Positions 17,029-20,359 of a DNA stretch of 20,359 bases are shown here, in pieces. The notes beneath the pieces are model-generated. The model was not told the origin of the DNA. It searched no databases and worked only from the letters and a program-made list of their open reading frames with translations. The stretch is from a virus, in IMG/VR virus record IMGVR_UViG_3300029319_000671, positions 1 to 20,359 of that record; one strand, given 5' to 3'. The number at the start of each line of letters is the position of its first letter. The first letter of the stretch is position 1. Both the position numbers and the translations under genes were made by a program.

Positions 17029-17784
17029 TTAACCTAACTCTGGTTCAATATTTATCTCGATATTTCCTGTAATTGCAGTATTTCCGACTCCAATATCACC
17101 AAATTCATCACCTGATGCGACTTCAAATTGATCATTACCCCTTTCTTTTGCTGTTTTCCAGAAATAATTCTCTTCTGAACCCAATCCATCACGATCATGA
17201 CCGTTTTCAACCTGATAATACACTGTTGAAACCTTAAAATCGGGAATCTTAGGTGTCTCAGGAGTGATACTGTTGTCATATATTCTCATTCTGTTGTTCG
17301 GATAGAGACAAAACTGCCCATTATCAAGTTCAAGCAGGTTATGAGACTTATGTTCGGCGGGTTGTTCACTTGTTGAGTAGTCAATTGCATCAACATCTTG
17401 ATGATAATTGTCTAATGTACAGATATAAGTACCTGTTTGAGTGCCAAAATCACGAGTATACACCTCATAATGCATACTTCCGATGAATTGCTTCTGTACT
17501 GCAACGACTCCATAGTCCATACAGTTCCAAAACTGGAGATTATGCAGTGTCATATCCGGATCTGGTATCTCTGGCGACGAGAGAAAAGCGGAAATTGGCA
17601 GTTTATCAAACATTGCCGCATATTCCGGTAGATATGTTTCAAAATAAAAGGCACGACCAGGTATACTTTTCGCGGATACCCAGACTCCTTTGACAAATTC
17701 GCCATGACCACTCTTATGGTCGGTTAAATATTCTTTTCGTACCCACACTTCATATGAGGGTAGATTTGTAATTAAACAAGACAT
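17029..17784 (-). CDS. Conserved cyanophage protein of unknown function, 251 aa
   Basis: A soluble acidic protein starting MSCLITNLPSYEVWVRKEYL, with no signal peptide or membrane segment. It is rich in aromatic residues: WVSAKSIPGRAFYFE near residues 30-44, LHNLQFWNCMDYGVV near 80-94, and LDNGQFCLYPNNRMRIYDNS in the middle. A Gly/Asp-rich C-terminus ends in a beta-like tail (GNTAITGNIEINIEPELG). I believe homologues occur next to the baseplate genes in other cyanophages, but I cannot assign a function. The ATG shares one base with the stop of the 50-aa zinc-ribbon gene (TAATG), which indicates translational coupling; no Shine-Dalgarno sequence is needed or seen. It is the last gene before the terminator at 16970-17022. 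It could be a structural or head-associated protein, or an early accessory protein given its sigma70-driven cassette. Confidence 0.82.
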   Translation of the reverse strand: MSCLITNLPSYEVWVRKEYLTDHKSGHGEFVKGVWVSAKSIPGRAFYFETYLPEYAAMFDKLPISAFLSSPEIPDPDMTLHNLQFWNCMDYGVVAVQKQFIGSMHYEVYTRDFGTQTGTYICTLDNYHQDVDAIDYSTSEQPAEHKSHNLLELDNGQFCLYPNNRMRIYDNSITPETPKIPDFKVSTVYYQVENGHDRDGLGSEENYFWKTAKERGNDQFEVASGDEFGDIGVGNTAITGNIEINIEPELG

Positions 17785-17936
17785 TATTTGTGATGATAAA
17801 CTTCAACGTATGCTTGACATTTCGGACAAGTAAAATTTGAAAAGAAATCGTATTCAGACTCTTCTCCATCATTTACATCCTCCATATCATGATCTGCGCC
17901 CCAAATCAACTCCGTTCCACAGTGCCAACAATTCAA
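17784..17936 (-). CDS. 50-aa zinc-ribbon protein with TTG start
   Basis: A small protein with two CxxC knuckles: CWHC at residues 3-6 (N-terminal MNCWHCGTELIWG) and CPKC at 37-40 (FTCPKCQAYVEVY). The four Cys should bind one zinc ion in a zinc-ribbon fold, with an acidic linker between them (DHDMEDVNDGEESEYD). I recall near-identical N-termini in small cyanophage proteins. The only start that keeps the first knuckle is TTG at 17936-17934; it overlaps the previous stop as TTGA and has AGGGCAGGG just upstream. The next ATG, at residue 18, would remove the first knuckle. Its TAA overlaps the ATG of the 251-aa gene. The role is unknown; nucleic-acid or protein binding is inferred from the fold only. 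Confidence 0.8.
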   Translation of the reverse strand: MNCWHCGTELIWGADHDMEDVNDGEESEYDFFSNFTCPKCQAYVEVYHHK

Positions 17937-18082
17937 CGACCCTGCCCTCTGTACTTCTTGCGAGCCGAGTTACGCGAAGTTGCTGAATACTTCGAGTGTT
18001 TTCCTGCACCCTGACGAGTTTTTTTGGGTCTTGTAATCTGTTCCTCTCTTCCAAGAACACCAACTTTTGTGCGTACTGCCAT
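17933..18082 (-). CDS. 49-aa highly basic conserved cyanophage protein
   Basis: The product starts MAVRTKVGVLGREEQITRPK and ends SARKKYRGQGR. More than a quarter of its residues are Lys or Arg, with Ser, Gly and Gln in between. It has no membrane or enzyme motif, so a disordered nucleic-acid-binding or RNA-binding peptide is the natural reading, but this is inferred. I recall very similar short proteins in T4-like cyanophages. The start is well supported: AAGGAG lies 7 bases upstream of ATG 18082, inside the end of the preceding 53-aa gene. The TGA stop overlaps the TTG start of the zinc-ribbon gene. The gap to the upstream stop is 2 bases. Confidence 0.85.
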   Translation of the reverse strand: MAVRTKVGVLGREEQITRPKKTRQGAGKHSKYSATSRNSARKKYRGQGR

Positions 18083-18084
18083 AA

Positions 18085-18246
18085 TTAATCTCCTTTCGTA
18101 ATTTCTGTACGTATATCAGCAGGACTTGGTTTCCCTGTCTGATAAAATTCAATTGCTAAGTCTTCCATGATATCGAAATATTCATGCTCAGAAAGATCTG
18201 AGAACTTTTCGATATTATTAATGTAGATTCGATAACGATCTGCCAT
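18085..18246 (-). CDS. 53-aa conserved cyanophage protein, unknown function
   Basis: A small acidic protein starting MADRYRIYINNIEKFSDLSE and continuing HEYFDIMEDLAIEFYQTGKP. It is probably mostly helical with a short beta start, and has no recognised domain. I recall close relatives among small cyanophage proteins. ATG 18246 shares a base with the stop of the glycosyltransferase-like gene (TAATG) and also has AAGGG 7 bases upstream, so the start is firm. Its last codons carry the strong Shine-Dalgarno sequence of the next gene. It belongs to the tightly packed cassette driven from 19024-19052. Function is unknown. Confidence 0.8.
   Translation of the reverse strand: MADRYRIYINNIEKFSDLSEHEYFDIMEDLAIEFYQTGKPSPADIRTEITKGD
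18090..18095 (-). promoter_or_regulatory. Strong Shine-Dalgarno AAGGAG for the 49-aa basic gene
   Basis: AAGGAG is separated by 7 bases from ATG 18082. It is the clearest ribosome binding site in the window and settles the start of the 49-aa gene. It lies inside the final codons of the 53-aa gene. Confidence 0.75.
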
Positions 18247-19001
18247 TAAATTACCCTTGTCTTCTCATGTCCAACACGAACTCTTGGATCGCACCAGATC
18301 TCAAAACCTGCATCTTTTGCGTCTAAGCAGAACGAGACATCCTCGCCGCACATATCCTGTACTTCACCAGACTCAAAGACTTGCATCTTCGGAGCAAACC
18401 ATGGATATGGAAGACCTTCATGTTCGAAAACACCATGCTTAATGAGTAACCAACCAAAACCAGTATAATCAACTGTGAAAGGTTTTGTACGCTTGGATAT
18501 GCTTTCGATTGTTTCGTGATTCATCACACCACCATTGCTTCGAAAATCATCCTCTTCTAACCAATGTGCAACAGAGGTTGTTCTTCCATCTTCTGTACAA
18601 TACCATCCTGCTGCAATATCCTGATCCATCAATATTAATTGCCAGAACTTCTCACTGTTAAAAACAATATCGCTATCTATCCATAACTGATAATCATACT
18701 TTAACTTACCATCCCAAGGAATCTGTTTTGGTCCTCTTAATACATTTGCTCCAAGACACTTACATCTTGCGAAGTTTACCATTGAAGAGTAGTCCTGAGA
18801 TATCTGAATCGACCCGCCGCATTGTACAATGTCAAAACAAAGTTGAACAAATGCTTTTAAAAATGTGAAAGATACTCCTCGACCTGGCAAACAAAAGACA
18901 ACGCTTTTGCCTTTGACTAATTCTCTTGCCTTATCATAGTCCCATTCTGGTTTCTTCTGTGTGGAAGGAGTCTTTGCTTTTACTGTAAATCCTTTTGCCA
19001 T
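18246..19001 (-). CDS. Glycosyltransferase-like protein (GT-A fold), 251 aa
   Basis: A soluble 251-aa protein with the layout of a GT-A nucleotide-sugar transferase. A Rossmann-like start follows a basic N-terminus (SVVFCLPGRGVSFTFLKAF, residues 33-51). A DxD-type metal and nucleotide-sugar site is seen in DYQLWIDSDIVF (D109-S-D111). A late acidic motif, CGEDVSFC at 218-225, could supply the catalytic or acceptor-side acid, and a near-terminal GHEK (H245) could be a metal ligand. Many cyanophages carry such an enzyme; the acceptor (phage DNA, virion protein or host surface) cannot be read from sequence. It is the first gene behind the sigma70 promoter at 19024-19052, suggesting early or middle expression. 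No Shine-Dalgarno sequence is evident before ATG 19001. Its TAA overlaps the next start. Confidence 0.78.
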   Translation of the reverse strand: MAKGFTVKAKTPSTQKKPEWDYDKARELVKGKSVVFCLPGRGVSFTFLKAFVQLCFDIVQCGGSIQISQDYSSMVNFARCKCLGANVLRGPKQIPWDGKLKYDYQLWIDSDIVFNSEKFWQLILMDQDIAAGWYCTEDGRTTSVAHWLEEDDFRSNGGVMNHETIESISKRTKPFTVDYTGFGWLLIKHGVFEHEGLPYPWFAPKMQVFESGEVQDMCGEDVSFCLDAKDAGFEIWCDPRVRVGHEKTRVI

Positions 19002-19023
19002 AATGTGTTGTAATTACATTCAT

Positions 19024-19052
19024 ATCATACACTATTATATAGTGCTTGTCAA
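19024..19052 (-). promoter_or_regulatory. Consensus sigma70 promoter for the glycosyltransferase cassette
   Basis: The -35 TTGACA (19047-19052) and -10 TATGAT (19024-19029) are separated by exactly 17 bases on the minus strand. Transcription should begin near 19017, giving a leader of about 16 bases before ATG 19001. Host-sigma promoters of this type drive early genes in T4-like cyanophages, so the cassette is probably expressed before the baseplate genes. Confidence 0.78.
19030..19044. repeat. Perfect dyad CACTAT-TAT-ATAGTG inside the promoter spacer
   Basis: Six-base arms with a 3-base centre sit entirely between the -10 and -35 boxes. The position is typical of a repressor operator, or the dyad could simply reflect the AT-rich spacer. 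It also contains an alternative TATAAT on the minus strand. Confidence 0.5.
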
Positions 19053-19055
19053 TGC

Positions 19056-19070
19056 ATGGTTTTTCACCAT
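19056..19070 (-). repeat. Small hairpin between the 61-aa gene and the next promoter
   Basis: On the minus strand, ATGGT-GAAAA-ACCAT forms a 5-bp stem with a 5-base loop just after the stop of the 61-aa gene and just before the -35 box. It has no T-run, so it may be a weak terminator or 3'-end stabiliser. Confidence 0.35.
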
Positions 19071-19073
19071 ACA

Positions 19074-19259
19074 TTAGTAAGAGGATTCTTCAGCAATTAA
19101 CTCTTCTTCGTTCGTGATTTCCGTATATGTTAGATCGTCGTCCCAGTAAGATGTATATAATTTACTCCATATCATATGAAATTCTTCTTCATTCAAATTT
19201 TTAAATAGACACTTGTCGTGTAGGTAGATGTGATAAGATTGAGTTGAAGTTTGAGTCAT
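19074..19259 (-). CDS. 61-aa small cyanophage protein, unknown function
   Basis: A 61-aa acidic protein with YHIYLHDKCLFKNLNEEEF at residues 9-27, then IWSKLYTSYW and a C-terminus rich in Glu and Thr. The pattern, a short beta start with YLHDKCL followed by a helix, resembles small proteins I recall from cyanophages, but no function is known to me. ATG 19259-19257 overlaps the TGA of the 56-aa gene (ATGA), a classic coupled arrangement that also supports the start. The stop at 19074-19076 is followed by a small hairpin and then by the sigma70 promoter of the next cassette. Confidence 0.75.
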   Translation of the reverse strand: MTQTSTQSYHIYLHDKCLFKNLNEEEFHMIWSKLYTSYWDDDLTYTEITNEEELIAEESSY

Positions 19260-19426
19260 TGTGCTTCTGTGAGAAAGATGTCTCCATTATCTACATTCCA
19301 TTTTAACACAAAGTCTTCGTACCAGTCAAATTCATGCATGATTTCTTCGGGAATTACAATATGATATTGATCAGTGATTGGGTCGATCTCTATGGTCGAA
19401 AAAATATTGTCGAGATTTTTTTTCAT
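19256..19426 (-). CDS. 56-aa small protein, possible AbrB/MazE-like
   Basis: The product starts MKKNLDNIFSTIEIDPITDQ, continues YHIVIPEEIMHEFDWYED and ends with WNVDNGDIFLTEAQ. The run of short beta strands with an IPEEIMHEFDWYED turn and a final VDNGDIFLTE strand recalls AbrB/MazE-type swapped-hairpin proteins, which are DNA-binding or antitoxin folds. This is a weak resemblance from memory, and no toxin partner is evident beside it. The frame ends in TGA overlapping the start of the 61-aa gene by 4 bases. ATG 19426 has only a weak CAGG upstream. An ATATAAAAACG motif lies 18 bases before the start. Confidence 0.7.
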   Translation of the reverse strand: MKKNLDNIFSTIEIDPITDQYHIVIPEEIMHEFDWYEDFVLKWNVDNGDIFLTEAQ

Positions 19427-19444
19427 TATAACGAAACCTGTGTT

Positions 19445-19455
19445 CGTTTTTATAT
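19445..19455 (-). promoter_or_regulatory. Repeated ATATAAAAACG motif, copy 2, before the 56-aa gene
   Basis: The same 11-mer occurs at 19562-19572. This copy is 18 bases upstream of ATG 19426. Its TATAAAA core could serve as a -10 element or a variant late or middle box; no good -35 sequence is seen (TTGTAA at a poor distance). Confidence 0.35.
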
Positions 19456-19469
19456 AGCGAAAAAATTTT

Positions 19470-19532
19470 TTACAACCACTGGTTTATGTTTTGATTTTCT
19501 TGCACTACGTCCCTTATATCACTCTCGCTCAT
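19470..19532 (-). CDS. Possible 20-aa peptide ORF
   Basis: ATG 19532-19530 opens a frame of 20 codons with the product MSESDIRDVVQENQNINQWL, ending at TAA 19472-19470. The composition is protein-like, with an amphipathic helix pattern, and it fills an otherwise empty 177-base spacer between two minus-strand genes. There is no Shine-Dalgarno sequence. It could be a real micropeptide, the remnant of a longer protein whose C-terminus has been lost, or chance. An ATATAAAAACG motif lies 29 bases upstream. Confidence 0.3.
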   Translation of the reverse strand: MSESDIRDVVQENQNINQWL

Positions 19533-19561
19533 TGGGTCGTTTATAGCTTAGGTTCCCAGTG

Positions 19562-19572
19562 CGTTTTTATAT
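19562..19572 (-). promoter_or_regulatory. Repeated ATATAAAAACG motif, copy 1, before the 20-aa ORF
   Basis: The second occurrence of the 11-mer lies directly downstream of the GC-rich hairpin and 29 bases before ATG 19532. Position after a terminator-like hairpin and before a start suggests a promoter element; this is inferred. Confidence 0.3.
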
Positions 19573-19604
19573 CAGGGGGCATCAAACCCCCTAACTGCTG
19601 ATAT
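19569..19604 (-). terminator. GC-rich hairpin after the DUF6267-like gene
   Basis: On the minus strand a stem AGGGGG/CCCCCT with loop TTTGATG is extended by ATATC/GATAT around a 7-base bulge. It begins at the stop codon at 19604-19606 and is very GC-rich for this DNA. No T-run follows (AAAAACG instead), so it is not a canonical rho-independent terminator; it may be a stop or a stabilising 3' structure. Confidence 0.5.
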
Positions 19605-20359
19605 CACGAACGAATGATATTGAAGTTATAATGACTGAACACCCAACGGTTAACTAATTTATATGTGCCATGACGACCTGTCATCACGTATCCTTCACCA
19701 TCTACGTAATCATTACCTAAGAAGCACTCACACTTAAAATTATCTCTCATGAGTTTCATATATTCTGTCTTAATGTTCTCAACTAAGCACCATAAGCGAA
19801 CCAGTTGGTAGTTGGCAAACTCTTCAGCAATCACCTCTTCACCATCTTTAATATACGCATTGAGATCTTGCTTCAACTGTCTCGCTTCTTTCTCTGTCAC
19901 GAACTCGCATAAGGTTGCCATCTGCTTGGCAAACCCGACCATCGTCTTAATATCCATCGCTGATCCGAACTGACTGATCCACGCATCTGGTTGAATGAAA
20001 GTCACACCATCTGAATTTAACTTCTCACGAAGTGGATAGGGGATCATGTGCTTAAGAACCTCACCAGCATATGCTGTATGTGGTGCAACGACGACCGCAC
20101 CCTGTGTTACTTCGTCAAGTGTGTAACCAATCGCATTCGGTTTGTAATCTCTGTATCCACCAAACCCGATGAAATCACCTTGAAAAACCCTGTCTGTCCG
20201 TGGTAGACTGTGTAAGCAACGAATCAGGATTGACTGTAATTCAAAGTCAGGGTGATTTCTTTCGATGTCGGCGACCGTGTAGTTTATCTTAGGTGTTTTC
20301 TTATTAAATACGGACTTCGTGCCGACAAAGAACTTTCCATTCTCTGGGTTAGTTCCCCA
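19604..20359 (-). CDS. DUF6267-like, possibly nucleotidyltransferase-fold protein, C-terminal 251 aa (runs off right edge)
   Basis: The frame is open from the right edge to TGA 19606-19604, so an ATG at 20047 is internal and not the start. The visible part begins WGTNPENGKFFVGTKSVFNK, then INYTVADIERNHPDF, RVFQGDFIGFGGYRDY, PNAIGYTLDEV and VVVAPHTAYAGEV, followed by a mainly helical C-terminus ending FSHYNFNIIRS. From memory, the NPENGKFFVGTK, QGD, PN-I-Y and H-x-x-Y pattern fits DUF6267 proteins of cyanophages, which I believe have a ligase-like nucleotidyltransferase fold with a KxDG motif just upstream. That motif would lie outside the window, so activity cannot be judged. The gene ends at the hairpin at 19569-19604. 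Confidence 0.7.
   Translation of the reverse strand, partial: WGTNPENGKFFVGTKSVFNKKTPKINYTVADIERNHPDFELQSILIRCLHSLPRTDRVFQGDFIGFGGYRDYKPNAIGYTLDEVTQGAVVVAPHTAYAGEVLKHMIPYPLREKLNSDGVTFIQPDAWISQFGSAMDIKTMVGFAKQMATLCEFVTEKEARQLKQDLNAYIKDGEEVIAEEFANYQLVRLWCLVENIKTEYMKLMRDNFKCECFLGNDYVDGEGYVMTGRHGTYKLVNRWVFSHYNFNIIRS

Noticed and set aside
17049-17056. GATAAATA late-type octamer on the minus strand
   Set aside because: It lies in the last codons of the 251-aa gene and upstream of the terminator at 16970-17022, so transcription from it would be stopped at once.
17970-18152. Minus-strand 60-aa ORF in another frame
   Set aside because: It overlaps the 53-aa and 49-aa genes, whose frames have Shine-Dalgarno sequences, tight junctions and recognisable products.
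19503-19563. tRNA-like segment with GCACT...AGTGC arms and a GGTTCCC near the 3' end
   Set aside because: It is only about 61 bases long, with no 7-bp acceptor stem, no D arm and no anticodon arm that pair properly.
1-20359. CRISPR array, insertion sequence, integrase or attachment site
   Set aside because: No regularly spaced direct repeats, transposase or integrase motifs, or terminal inverted repeats were seen; repeats in the giant gene are degenerate protein-level repeats.

Overview
The window looks like part of a lytic T4-like cyanomyovirus genome, a phage of marine Synechococcus or Prochlorococcus. The evidence is the gene order of T4-type baseplate wedge proteins, AT-rich sequence, TATAAATA-type late promoters, and a run of tiny genes whose products resemble small proteins I know from cyanophages. 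A related marine myovirus, such as a pelagiphage, is not excluded. Every gene I can support is on the minus strand, so the window reads from right to left.

Right part (about 17.0-20.4 kb): probable early or middle genes. At the right edge is the C-terminal part of a possible nucleotidyltransferase-like (DUF6267-like) protein, ending at a GC-rich hairpin. Next is a 177-base spacer with a repeated ATATAAAAACG motif and a possible 20-codon ORF, followed by two small overlapping genes (56 and 61 aa). A textbook sigma70 promoter (TTGACA-17-TATGAT, with a perfect dyad in its spacer) then drives a packed cassette: a GT-A-type glycosyltransferase-like protein, a 53-aa protein, a 49-aa very basic protein, a 50-aa zinc-ribbon protein that starts at TTG, and a 251-aa conserved protein. 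Stop and start codons in this cassette overlap or nearly touch. The cassette ends in a rho-independent terminator at 16970-17022.

Left part (1-16.9 kb): late structural genes. A 40-aa acidic ORF is followed by gp25, gp6, a giant 4133-aa protein, gp8 and the start of a DUF4815-type structural protein. Gaps of 1-3 bases separate gp25/gp6, gp6/giant and gp8/DUF4815. A fresh promoter region with two TATAAATA boxes precedes gp8. The giant gene takes up about 61% of the window and occupies the slot of T4 gene 7 (order 6-7-8). It carries a conserved N-terminal head, an internal YHYH domain and several families of short beta-type repeats. These genes should together build the baseplate wedges and their peripheral host-contact structures.

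The most notable items are the giant modular protein in the gp7 position, a repeat it shares with gp8, the operator-like dyad inside the sigma70 promoter, and the small genes at 16.8, 17.8-18.2 and 19.3-19.5 kb that ordinary ORF length cut-offs would miss.
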